This document shows positions 1 through 5,971 of a stretch of 8,079 bases of DNA, piece after piece. Location: contig JAGHUU010000166.1 of the NCBI GenBank assembly GCA_018064695.1, positions 1-8,079 of the forward strand, given 5' to 3'. The position numbers were made by a program, and so were the translations under genes. The first letter of the stretch is position 1, and each line of letters begins with the position of its first letter. Source of the stretch: Candidatus Blautia equi. GTDB taxonomy: Bacteria > Bacillota > Clostridia > Lachnospirales > Lachnospiraceae. Below the pieces are notes generated by a model. The model was not told where the DNA came from, did no database searches, and was given only the letters and a program-made list of their open reading frames with translations.

Positions 1-12
1 GTTTTTACTGTT

Positions 13-30
13 TTGAAGATTTTTCTTCAA
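13..30 (-). repeat. 7-bp inverted repeat in the presumed rRNA leader
   Basis: TTGAAGA (13-19) and TCTTCAA (24-30) form a perfect stem with a 4-base loop. No G+C-rich stem is present, and being in an rRNA leader it is unlikely to be a terminator. It may be part of the precursor folding or processing region, but this cannot be tested without the 16S gene and downstream spacer. Confidence 0.4.
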
Positions 31-77
31 GAATTTAATGTAAAGAATTTTCGAGAATCGTATGTGTTTCACTATTC

Positions 78-90
78 AGTTATCAAAGGT
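78..90 (-). promoter_or_regulatory. boxA-like antitermination element
   Basis: The minus strand reads ACCTTTGATAACT here, followed by GAATAGTG. This resembles the boxA core of bacterial rRNA leaders (CTTTGAAAACT in Bacillus-type leaders, CTTTAACAA in E. coli), which binds NusB/S10 to make transcription of untranslated rRNA resistant to Rho. It sits about 25 nt after the start site predicted for promoter P2, a usual position. The similarity is by eye. Confidence 0.6.
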
Positions 91-104
91 CTTTGCTGTC
101 CGTT

Positions 105-207
105 TCGCGACAGCCAGAATAGATTATCACAATCATTTCTGTTTGTCAACAACTTTTTTAACTTTTTTTGAAGTTCTTTTTCAGTTGCCCGCCGCTCTCG
201 CGACAGC
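105..207 (-). repeat. Paired direct repeat TCGCGACAGC in the two promoter units
   Basis: The plus-strand 10-mer TCGCGACAGC occurs at 105-114 and 198-207. Each copy starts at the predicted +1 region of its promoter, six bases after the -10 box. The -35 boxes (144 and 237) are offset by the same 93 bases, so the whole promoter plus early transcribed region appears to be a tandem duplication that has diverged in the spacers. The repeat may be under selection as the initially transcribed sequence, or simply be a remnant of the duplication. Confidence 0.75.
115..149 (-). promoter_or_regulatory. rRNA operon promoter P2 (downstream)
   Basis: On the minus strand the -35 is TTGACA (144-149), a perfect consensus match, and the -10 is TAATCT (121-126), with a 17-bp spacer. 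Transcription is predicted to start near 114-115. Immediately upstream (about 150-180) are A-tracts spaced roughly one helical turn apart, resembling an UP element bound by the RNA polymerase alpha subunit. The promoter is a diverged copy of P1, exactly 93 bp away. Confidence 0.85.
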
Positions 208-242
208 TTTGCTAGAATACCACCGTAATATCTATTTGTCAA
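208..242 (-). promoter_or_regulatory. rRNA operon promoter P1 (upstream)
   Basis: On the minus strand the -35 is TTGACA (237-242) and the -10 is TATTCT (214-219), with a 17-bp spacer and a predicted start near 208. An A/T-rich segment just upstream (about 245-262) could act as an UP element. It lies between the -35 and the stop codon of the regulator gene, which is only 29 bp from the -35. The early transcribed sequence folds into a small hairpin with a GAGA loop (about 190-207). Confidence 0.85.
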
Positions 243-271
243 CACTCTTTTTTATATTTTTCCGGAAGAAA

Positions 272-1354
272 TTAAACTCTTTCAGGACTTTCTCCAAAGT
301 ACTGGTAAAACATCTTTGCAAAGCAGTTGATGCTTCTGTAACCTGCCATCTGCGCTACCTCCTGCCAGGTTGCCATTTTGCTGGCAAGCAGCTTTCTGGC
401 ATTCTCCATTCTGGTCATATGCACCAGACGGTTCAGGTTCAGTCCTGTATGGACTCTAAGCTGGAACATAAGATATCCCGGCAGCAGATCAAATTTATCT
501 CCCAGAGTGACTGCGTTTATATCCTCCTCATAATGGGTACGCACATAGCTTACCACCTGACCGATCCGCTCTTCGTAGTCTTTGGCCACCTGCTCTGCGT
601 ATGCAGAATACGCTTCAATGTTCTTTCTGGCTACGGCTAAAACCTCAGAGGCATTTCTGCTGGTGTAGATATGGGAGATCTCCTCCACAAGGTCTCTGCC
701 CTGGCTGAAGGCCTCATCCTGGAAAAGTGCCTCCAGAACCTTGCCGAAAACAAACTTCACATACACAGCGGAGAAAAGAGAAGTATCCTGATACTTGGAT
801 TCCAGCATATTGAAATGTTTCCACAATGGCTCGGAATCGATACGTGTCACATCGTGGGCGATTTTCTCAATGAGTCTGTGATCCATGATCTCTTTTCCCG
901 TGACGGCCAGCTCTGCCTCCTCACTGGAGAAGATGTGATCCTCAATATGATAGAATTTGCTCTCCATCCATCGTTCCAGCTCCCGCAGCATGAGAGGCAG
1001 ATTCTCATGACCTGTAAAGCGCTCGCTGACCGCCATATGAAAACGGGTCGGATAGCGCAGCTTCAGGAACGTATAGATATGATTGGCAATATAGATGAAA
1101 TCCGCTTTCTCATCGCGCAGAAGTACAATGGACTGGCGCACATTGAGGTTCAGGAAAAAGATCTCTTTATTCAGCTCTTTCTGGATGTCTGCTTCCAGTG
1201 CCTCCATGTCCCTGTCGAAAAAGGACTGGTTGGCCTCAATGAGGATCATGCAATGCCAGCTGTCCCATATTTCCTGCAGTTCTTTATAATCCGCCGGATC
1301 CGTCTCCGCGGCATTCAGATAATTGGTCAGTTCATATCTTTGCTGTAAGTTCAT
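272..1354 (-). CDS. AraC-family regulator, YesN-like but without a receiver domain
   Basis: A predicted DNA-binding transcription factor of 360 residues. The C-terminal ~95 residues have the two-helix-turn-helix layout of the AraC/XylS family: first HTH about 282-304, linker helix about 307-323 (contains RMENARKLL), second HTH about 329-354 (VAQMAGYRSINCFAKMFYQYFG), ending in the usual SPERV tail. Residues ~30-145 resemble by eye the middle region of YesN-type response regulators, with a motif like SERFTGHENLPLMLRELERW, but no N-terminal phosphoacceptor receiver domain is present. No signal peptide or membrane segment is seen, so it should be cytoplasmic. I chose the ATG at 1352-1354 over the one six bases upstream because AGAGGA (1361-1366) abuts the first ATG but sits 6 nt from the second. 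Its target and inducer cannot be read from the sequence. Transcription would run directly into the rRNA promoters; no terminator follows the TAA stop. Confidence 0.85.
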   Translation of the reverse strand: MNLQQRYELTNYLNAAETDPADYKELQEIWDSWHCMILIEANQSFFDRDMEALEADIQKELNKEIFFLNLNVRQSIVLLRDEKADFIYIANHIYTFLKLRYPTRFHMAVSERFTGHENLPLMLRELERWMESKFYHIEDHIFSSEEAELAVTGKEIMDHRLIEKIAHDVTRIDSEPLWKHFNMLESKYQDTSLFSAVYVKFVFGKVLEALFQDEAFSQGRDLVEEISHIYTSRNASEVLAVARKNIEAYSAYAEQVAKDYEERIGQVVSYVRTHYEEDINAVTLGDKFDLLPGYLMFQLRVHTGLNLNRLVHMTRMENARKLLASKMATWQEVAQMAGYRSINCFAKMFYQYFGESPERV

Positions 1355-1360
1355 ATGCAT

Positions 1361-1366
1361 TCCTCT
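1361..1366 (-). promoter_or_regulatory. Ribosome binding site that selects the regulator start
   Basis: The minus strand reads AGAGGA here. It directly touches the upstream ATG (1358-1360), too close for initiation, and is 6 nt from the ATG at 1352-1354. This favours the protein beginning MNLQQ rather than MHMNLQQ. The remaining upstream sequence to about 1514 has no -35/-10 pair on the minus strand that I would trust. Confidence 0.65.
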
Positions 1367-1514
1367 TTTATCCAGAATAACGATCGCAATCTCTGGCCAC
1401 AGGCAGACTACGTCACTTTTCAGTTTACCAGATTTTCGCCTCAGCGTCTACAGGAAACCGCCTCCTGACCATTCATATCACGTCTTCCGGGACAAAAATT
1501 TCTGAAAAAACCTC

Positions 1515-1543
1515 TTGATTTTCTGATAGGTTTTCTATATAAT
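1515..1543 (+). promoter_or_regulatory. Promoter of tRNA-Tyr
   Basis: TTGATT (1515-1520) and a perfect TATAAT (1538-1543) are separated by 17 bp. The predicted start is near 1550, a few bases before the mature tRNA 5' end at 1556, so the primary transcript would need only a short 5' trim by RNase P. Confidence 0.85.
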
Positions 1544-1555
1544 ACATATTGTTTT

Positions 1556-1637
1556 GGATGGTTTCCCGAGTGGCCAAAGGGGACAGACTGTAAATCTGCT
1601 GGCAACGCCTTCGGTGGTTCGAATCCACCACCATCCA
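1556..1637 (+). tRNA. tRNA-Tyr (anticodon GTA)
   Basis: A complete class II tRNA of 82 nt. The acceptor stem GGATGGT (1556-1562) pairs with ACCATCC (1630-1636), followed by discriminator A1637. The D arm is 1565-1581. The anticodon loop CTGTAAA (1588-1594) has anticodon GTA at 1590-1592, which reads UAC and UAU. A long variable arm (about 1600-1612, with GGC and GCC pairing) fits bacterial tRNA-Tyr. The T arm is GGTGG / TTCGAAT / CCACC (1613-1629). CCA is not encoded (CGC follows), so it must be added by nucleotidyltransferase. The outermost anticodon-stem pair is an A-C mismatch (1583 with 1599). The gene stands alone with its own promoter and terminator and converges on the GH13 gene. Confidence 0.97.
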
Positions 1638-1640
1638 CGC

Positions 1641-1676
1641 AGAGCTCATTCTTCGGAATGAGCTTTTTTCTTTTTC
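1641..1676 (+). terminator. Intrinsic terminator of tRNA-Tyr
   Basis: GCTCATTC (1644-1651) and GAATGAGC (1656-1663) form an 8-bp perfect stem closed by a TTCG tetraloop, followed by TTTTTTCTTTTT. It begins only a few bases after the tRNA 3' end, making this a single-tRNA transcript. Confidence 0.92.
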
Positions 1677-1690
1677 AGAATACTATGCAA

Positions 1691-1732
1691 ATAAAAACAT
1701 CCGGAACCAGCTGTGGTTCCGGATGTTTTTAT
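1691..1732 (-). terminator. Bidirectional intrinsic terminator after the GH13 gene
   Basis: An 18-bp perfect inverted repeat, ATAAAAACATCCGGAACC (1691-1708) with its complement at 1715-1732, around a 6-base loop AGCTGT. The CCGGAACC core is flanked by A- and T-runs, so a U-tract follows the stem in either direction. On the minus strand it lies 6 bp after the GH13 stop codon. On the plus strand it backs up the tRNA-Tyr terminator and insulates the two convergent units. Confidence 0.93.
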
Positions 1733-1738
1733 TTATCG

Positions 1739-3844
1739 TCATTCATTATTTTTATGATATAAAACGGTTACGCTGTTTGCCGGCATATGGGCTTTGATCA
1801 CACCTGCCACAGCGTGTACTGTCGCAGGCTCTGTGGTGAAGCCGTCTTTGTGGGTGAGCATAATACGCTGCAGATCGGAATTCTCCAGTCGGCTGATACC
1901 GGTCTGCCATACGTTGATCTCCGCGTCGCGGGCAACGTCTTTATTATTCACAAGCACAATGATCTGCTCATCGTAGGAGAACCTTCCATAGCAGAGGCCC
2001 TGATAATCATTCCAGAGGAATTTGAGGGATCCGTCGTTTAAGATCTTATAGTCCTTATGGATGCGGATCATGGCTTTATGGAATGCGATCAGATCCTGGT
2101 CCTCGTGGCCCCATGGGTAGGTACGGCGGCTGTCAGGATCGGTAAATCCGCAAACGCCTGCCTCATCTCCATAATAAATGGTAGGTGCACCCGGCCAGGT
2201 CATCTGCATGGCTACCGCTTCTCTCATGACAGCTACATTGATTCCCTCGGAAGCTGCTGCTCCGCCGGCAGAGGAGATACGGCCCACACGGCGGTTGGTT
2301 CTGGTGAGGAATCGGGAGTGGTCATGGTTGGAGAGCTCGTTCATAGCTGTGTAAAGCGCAGACATATGAAGGGAGCGCATGTGATTTCGCATAGCGCCGA
2401 TGAAGGCTTCGCTGTTTCCGTAGAGGTCGTCGCGCTTCTCATCGCTGTGCTTTTCCATACCGGTCAGGAACCAGGTGATAGGTTCCATGAAGGCATCGTA
2501 GTTCATGACGGTATCCCACTCATCTCCTAAGAGCCACTTTTCCGGATTTCCATAATGCTCGGCCAGAATGATGGCATTTGGGTTGGCCTCTTTTACTGCT
2601 TTTCGGAAGTCCTTCCAGAATTTATGGTTGAACTCGTTGGTGTGGCCCAGGTCTGCCGCAACGTCAAGTCGCCAGCCGTCTGCATTGTACGGTGGGGAAA
2701 CCCAGCGTCTGCCTACGTTCATGATGTACTCATAAAGCTCCGGAGACTCCTCGTAATTCAGTTTTGGTAAAGTATCGTGAGCCCACCAGCCGTCGTAGCT
2801 GGTATTATATGGCCAGCGATCCTCATGGAATTTAAAGTATTTTCTGTATGGGCTGTCTGCAGAAATGAAAGCACCCGGAGCATAGCCCTCCTGCCCCTCA
2901 TAGATACGCTCTCTGTCCATCCATTTGTTGAAGGAACCGCAGTGATTGAACACGCCGTCCAGAATGATCTTCATTCCCCTCTTATGGATCTCCTCACAGA
3001 GGTCGGCCAGAAGCTGGTTGCTGGCATCCAGGTTTACTTTGCTGGATACACGGGTGATGTATTTCTTTGCATGGGCATTTGTCTTATCGCCATGCCAGAG
3101 GATGATATCGCTGTCCTCGATGATCTTTCCAATGTGCGGATCCACATTGTCATAGTCCTGGGAGTCGTATTTGTGGTTGCTTGGAGATACAAAGATCGGG
3201 TTCAGATACAGAACATCCACGCCCAGGTCCTGAAGGTAGTCCAGCTTATCCATAATACCCTGCAGGTCACCGCCGTAGAATTCGCGGACACCCATAACAG
3301 CAGGGATCTTATCCCAGTCGGTAACACGCTGGCTCACATCGCCGATGTATGCGTACTCACAGGTCACAACATCGTTGGTAGGATCGCCGTTATAGAAACG
3401 GTCTGTATAGATCTGGTACATAACTGCGCCCTTGGCCCAGTCCGGAGTCTCATAGCCCGGATATACCTCAAAATCAATACAGTCCTCAGCATCCATGCTT
3501 ACGCCCTGATAGCTGTAATAACATTTCACCCAGCCATACAGGATTTCAAAATGATAGCGCAGGATCTTGTCAGGCATCTGCACCTGCACATGGTAGTAGT
3601 CAAAACCGTTGGCGCTCTTGTAGATCTCCATCTCGTATCTTTGATCGCCGACAATCAGAAAAACCGCATCCACGTTGTTTCTCTGGGTGCGGAAACGAAT
3701 AGTGAGCATCTCCCCCGCCTGCGGTTCAGCCGGAATGCGGTAGTTGATGCTGCCGTCACTGAAAAAAGCTTCTTTATTGATAACAGCTCTGCTGTTCAGC
3801 AGATACTGCATTTTCTTCATCACATCTGTGCTTCTCTGATTCAT
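1739..3844 (-). CDS. GH13 alpha-glucosidase/neopullulanase-like enzyme
   Basis: Predicted retaining glycoside hydrolase of family 13, 701 residues, likely cutting alpha-1,4 (possibly alpha-1,6) bonds in maltodextrins, cyclodextrins or pullulan fragments. There is no signal peptide or membrane segment, so it should act on imported oligosaccharides in the cytoplasm. Residues ~30-130 resemble an N-terminal CBM34-like beta domain of the neopullulanase/cyclomaltodextrinase subfamily. The barrel follows with the expected motifs: region I DGVFNH (296-301), region II GWRLDVA with nucleophile Asp394, region III LAEH with acid/base Glu429, and region IV LSNHDHSRF with transition-state stabiliser Asp508. 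RFYNGDPTND (149-158) looks like the calcium-site loop. About 40 extra residues (~240-280) sit between the domain B motif and region I. The start is supported by AAGGGG 6 nt upstream. It is a single-gene unit with its own promoter and terminator. Exact substrate is unresolved. Confidence 0.93.
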   Translation of the reverse strand: MNQRSTDVMKKMQYLLNSRAVINKEAFFSDGSINYRIPAEPQAGEMLTIRFRTQRNNVDAVFLIVGDQRYEMEIYKSANGFDYYHVQVQMPDKILRYHFEILYGWVKCYYSYQGVSMDAEDCIDFEVYPGYETPDWAKGAVMYQIYTDRFYNGDPTNDVVTCEYAYIGDVSQRVTDWDKIPAVMGVREFYGGDLQGIMDKLDYLQDLGVDVLYLNPIFVSPSNHKYDSQDYDNVDPHIGKIIEDSDIILWHGDKTNAHAKKYITRVSSKVNLDASNQLLADLCEEIHKRGMKIILDGVFNHCGSFNKWMDRERIYEGQEGYAPGAFISADSPYRKYFKFHEDRWPYNTSYDGWWAHDTLPKLNYEESPELYEYIMNVGRRWVSPPYNADGWRLDVAADLGHTNEFNHKFWKDFRKAVKEANPNAIILAEHYGNPEKWLLGDEWDTVMNYDAFMEPITWFLTGMEKHSDEKRDDLYGNSEAFIGAMRNHMRSLHMSALYTAMNELSNHDHSRFLTRTNRRVGRISSAGGAAASEGINVAVMREAVAMQMTWPGAPTIYYGDEAGVCGFTDPDSRRTYPWGHEDQDLIAFHKAMIRIHKDYKILNDGSLKFLWNDYQGLCYGRFSYDEQIIVLVNNKDVARDAEINVWQTGISRLENSDLQRIMLTHKDGFTTEPATVHAVAGVIKAHMPANSVTVLYHKNNE

Positions 3845-3873
3845 ACGGATCCCCTTTTTCTGTCATTGGTCCT

Positions 3874-3909
3874 ATTTTATCTTATAAGCTGAAAAGATAC
3901 AACCTGCAA
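3874..3909 (-). promoter_or_regulatory. Promoter of the GH13 gene
   Basis: On the minus strand TTGCAG (3904-3909) and TATAAG (3881-3886) are 17 bp apart. A second, overlapping pair is TTGTAT (3897-3902) with TAAAAT (3874-3879), also at 17 bp. Either would give a leader of about 20-35 nt ending in the AAGGGG ribosome binding site (3851-3856). The promoter lies just past the terminator of the ftsH operon, so the gene is probably independently transcribed. Confidence 0.6.
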
Positions 3910-3925
3910 TTCTTTCTATAATTGC
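3906..3925. promoter_or_regulatory. Candidate operator: inverted repeat GCAATT-N8-AATTGC
   Basis: GCAATT (3906-3911) and AATTGC (3920-3925) form a 6-bp inverted repeat with an 8-bp spacer that overlaps the -35 box of the GH13 promoter. That position would suit a repressor or activator site responding to maltose-type sugars. It does not match the catabolite-response-element consensus. A short A/T-rich repeat can occur by chance, so this is tentative. Confidence 0.3.
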
Positions 3926-3944
3926 CTATATTTTCCCCTGTTTG

Positions 3945-3978
3945 CCAAAAAACGACAACCGCGAAGGCTGTCGTTTTC
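3945..3978 (-). terminator. Intrinsic terminator of the tilS-hpt-ftsH operon
   Basis: AAAACGACA (3949-3957) and TGTCGTTTT (3969-3977) form a 9-bp stem, with two further C-G pairs inside and a small GCGAA-type loop. On the minus strand the stem runs into a six-T tract (3947-3952). It lies about 140 nt after the ftsH stop codon and just ahead of the GH13 promoter. Confidence 0.8.
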
Positions 3979-4115
3979 AGAGAAGTGAATTCTTCTTATG
4001 GGGTGTAGCAAAAACTATTTCATGTATTGGGGGTTTTTACGGGTATTATAGTAACACTTTCCCGCAATTAAGTCTGCACAATATTCACAAAATAGTGATG
4101 TTGTTTTTATCAATA
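3979..4115 (-). other. Long 3' untranslated region of ftsH
   Basis: These 137 bases between the ftsH stop and its terminator contain no convincing gene. On the minus strand there is a perfect TATAAT (4045-4050), but no -35 at a suitable distance. An imperfect inverted repeat is present (GCAAAAAC about 4009-4016 with GTTTTTAC about 4033-4040). I assign no function. Confidence 0.5.
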
Positions 4116-5948
4116 TTACACAAATAAATCTGAGCTTTTGTCTTCAAAGAGAGCTGCAAACTCCTCGCTGTGGAGTTTTTCTTTTTCAATCAGAAGCTCT
4201 GCTGTTTTATGAAGGATATCCATGTGGGAGGTGAGGATCTCACGGGCCTCTGTATGGCATTCCTCAATGATGCGGTGGATCTCTCCGTCGATATCGCGGG
4301 CGATTCCCTCGCTGAAGGCGCGGGTCTGTGCCAGGTCTCTGCCAAGGAAGACCTCATCCTCGTTATCATAAGAGATGAGACCGATCTTCTCAGACATACC
4401 GTATTTCATGACCATAGCCTTTGCGGTTTCCGTAGCACGCTTGATATCGTTGGAAGCACCGGTGGTGATATCTCCAAAGATCAGCTCCTCTGCCACACGG
4501 CCGCCCAGAAGGGTGGTGATGTGCTGCAGCATCTGTCCTTTGGTGCTGAACATCTCATCCTTACCCGGCAGAGGCATGGTGTATCCTGCTGCGCCGAGTC
4601 CGGTAGGAATGATGGAGATAGTGTATACCTGTTCCATATCAGGCAGTACGTGGAAAAGAATCGCGTGGCCTGCCTCGTGATAAGCGGTGATCTTCTTCTC
4701 TTTATCAGAGATGATCTTGCTCTTCTTTTCTGTACCGATGCCCACTTTGATAAATGCATTTTTGATATCCTGCTGTACCAGGAAGGCTCTGTTTGCCTTT
4801 GCGGCTGCAATGGCTGCCTCGTTCAGCAGGTTTTCAAGATCCGCACCGGTAAAACCGGATGTGGTCTGGGCGATCTCTTTAATATCCACGTCGTCACCGA
4901 GTGGTTTATCTTTGGCATGTACCAGAAGGATCTCTTCACGGCCCTGTACATCCGGACGTCCGACAGCAACCTTACGGTCAAAACGGCCCGGACGAAGAAT
5001 AGCCTGATCCAGAATATCCACGCGGTTGGTAGCTGCCATAACGATGATGCCTTCGTTTACACCGAAGCCGTCCATCTCAACAAGCAGCTGGTTCAGGGTC
5101 TGTTCTCTCTCATCGTGGCTTCCGCCCATGCCGGCGCCTCGTTTTCTGGCTACGGCATCGATCTCATCGATAAAGATAATACATGGTGCATGCTTTTTGC
5201 CCTCCTCAAAGAGGTCACGGACACGGGAAGCACCCACACCCACGAACATCTCCACAAAGTCGGAACCGGAAATGGAGAAGAACGGAACTCCGGCTTCGCC
5301 CGCTACGGCCTTGGCCATGAGGGTCTTACCCGTTCCTGGAGGTCCCACAAGGATCACACCTTTTGGAATTCTGGCACCTACACTGGTATATTTGCCGGGA
5401 TCCTTAAGGAAATCCACGATTTCTTCCAGTTCGGCTTTCTCCTCCTGAAGGCCTGCTACATCCTTAAATGTGACTTTTTTCTCGTTTGGCATGCTCATTT
5501 TGGCGCGGCTTTTGCCAAAATTCATCATTTTGGAGTTGCTGCCGCCTCCGGACATCTGTCTGTTCATCATGAGGAACAGGAACATTACCATAAGTCCGGA
5601 ACAGAGGACAGGAACCATAACGGAGAGAAGCATGCTCTCCTGCGGTACATCCATGATCTCTGTAGGTACATGATACTCAGTCAGAAGCTTTTCTACTGTT
5701 TTTACATCTGTGACGATCAGTTTTCTTCTGCCAACGCCGCTGATCTCCACCGTTACCGTTCCTGTTGGAACCTCACGGTTCTGATTGATAGTGGCGCTGG
5801 TGATCATTCCGTCGTTCAGATGAAGTTCCAGCTGCTGCATGTTGTAATCACTCTGCACGCTCATCTGCGTGCCGAAGTAGAGCAGCGCCGCCAGCACGAT
5901 CATAGCCAGCAGAAAAAGGAGACCTGATCTGTTACTCTGTCTGTTCAC
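4116..5948 (-). CDS. ftsH: ATP-dependent zinc metalloprotease FtsH
   Basis: Membrane-anchored AAA+ protease of 610 residues, forming hexamers that extract and degrade membrane proteins and short-lived regulators. Order: N-terminal membrane helix (~9-26), extracytoplasmic domain (~27-105), second membrane helix (~106-128), then a Gly/Ser-rich linker (MSGGGSNSK). The AAA module has Walker A GPPGTGKT (202-209), pore loop FVG (235-237), Walker B IIFIDEID (257-264) and the second region of homology with ATNR and RPGRFDR (~306-325). The protease domain has the zinc motif HEAGH (424-428) and a likely third ligand, Asp501 (GASNDIKRA). All key residues are intact and the length is normal for Firmicutes. 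Translation starts at GTG (5946-5948), with AAAGGAG 6 nt upstream and no better ATG nearby. It is the last gene of the tilS-hpt-ftsH operon, an arrangement conserved in Firmicutes. Confidence 0.98.
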   Translation of the reverse strand: MNRQSNRSGLLFLLAMIVLAALLYFGTQMSVQSDYNMQQLELHLNDGMITSATINQNREVPTGTVTVEISGVGRRKLIVTDVKTVEKLLTEYHVPTEIMDVPQESMLLSVMVPVLCSGLMVMFLFLMMNRQMSGGGSNSKMMNFGKSRAKMSMPNEKKVTFKDVAGLQEEKAELEEIVDFLKDPGKYTSVGARIPKGVILVGPPGTGKTLMAKAVAGEAGVPFFSISGSDFVEMFVGVGASRVRDLFEEGKKHAPCIIFIDEIDAVARKRGAGMGGSHDEREQTLNQLLVEMDGFGVNEGIIVMAATNRVDILDQAILRPGRFDRKVAVGRPDVQGREEILLVHAKDKPLGDDVDIKEIAQTTSGFTGADLENLLNEAAIAAAKANRAFLVQQDIKNAFIKVGIGTEKKSKIISDKEKKITAYHEAGHAILFHVLPDMEQVYTISIIPTGLGAAGYTMPLPGKDEMFSTKGQMLQHITTLLGGRVAEELIFGDITTGASNDIKRATETAKAMVMKYGMSEKIGLISYDNEDEVFLGRDLAQTRAFSEGIARDIDGEIHRIIEECHTEAREILTSHMDILHKTAELLIEKEKLHSEEFAALFEDKSSDLFV

Positions 5949-5954
5949 ACAAAA

Positions 5955-5961
5955 CTCCTTT
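5955..5961 (-). promoter_or_regulatory. Ribosome binding site supporting the ftsH GTG start
   Basis: The minus strand reads AAAGGAG here, 6 nt before the GTG at 5946-5948. This spacing decides the start in the absence of an ATG. It lies in the 23-nt gap after hpt, so ftsH has its own strong initiation site. Confidence 0.8.
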
Positions 5962-5971
5962 CTTCCACGGA

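Larger units (their letters stand above)
1..115 (-). other. Probable 5' leader of a rRNA operon
   Basis: On the minus strand this stretch lies downstream of two strong tandem promoters, carries a boxA-like element (78-90) and has no plausible coding frame. That layout is typical of the leader ahead of 16S rRNA. It includes a small inverted repeat close to the second start site (GCTGTC at 95-100 with GACAGC at 109-114) and a 7-bp hairpin near the edge (TTGAAGA at 13-19 with TCTTCAA at 24-30, loop TTTT). The conserved 16S 5' sequence is not inside the window, so the rRNA gene itself is inferred to lie beyond position 1. A tRNA cluster or another stable RNA with boxA is the main alternative. Confidence 0.6.

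Noticed and set aside
62..640. 192-residue plus-strand open frame
   Set aside because: It crosses both rRNA-type promoters and then runs antisense to the regulator's DNA-binding domain; no ribosome binding site or family resemblance.
1451..1467. Short inverted repeat CAGGA-N7-TCCTG upstream of the regulator
   Set aside because: Five base pairs only, with no adjacent T-tract or promoter element; it could easily occur by chance.
1441..1638. 65-residue minus-strand reading frame beginning MDGGGFEPPKALPADLQSV
   Set aside because: It is the antisense of the tRNA-Tyr gene. Proteins with GFEP...ALPADLQSV-like strings are a familiar artefact of translating across tRNAs.
2777..3892. 371-residue plus-strand open frame
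   Set aside because: Antisense to the GH13 gene, which has intact catalytic motifs; it also runs through that gene's promoter.
3845..4115. Riboswitch or phage attachment site in the GH13-ftsH gap
   Set aside because: I found no recognisable aptamer core, no duplicated attachment sequence and no integrase nearby; only a promoter and a terminator are supported.
3942..4127. 61-residue plus-strand open frame between the GH13 gene and ftsH
   Set aside because: It starts inside the operon terminator hairpin and ends within ftsH antisense sequence. There is no Shine-Dalgarno sequence, and the residues look like random translation.
4170..5927. 585-residue plus-strand open frame
   Set aside because: It lies wholly antisense to ftsH, whose motifs are complete. 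The translated product is rich in His and Cys, has no recognisable domain, and lacks a promoter.
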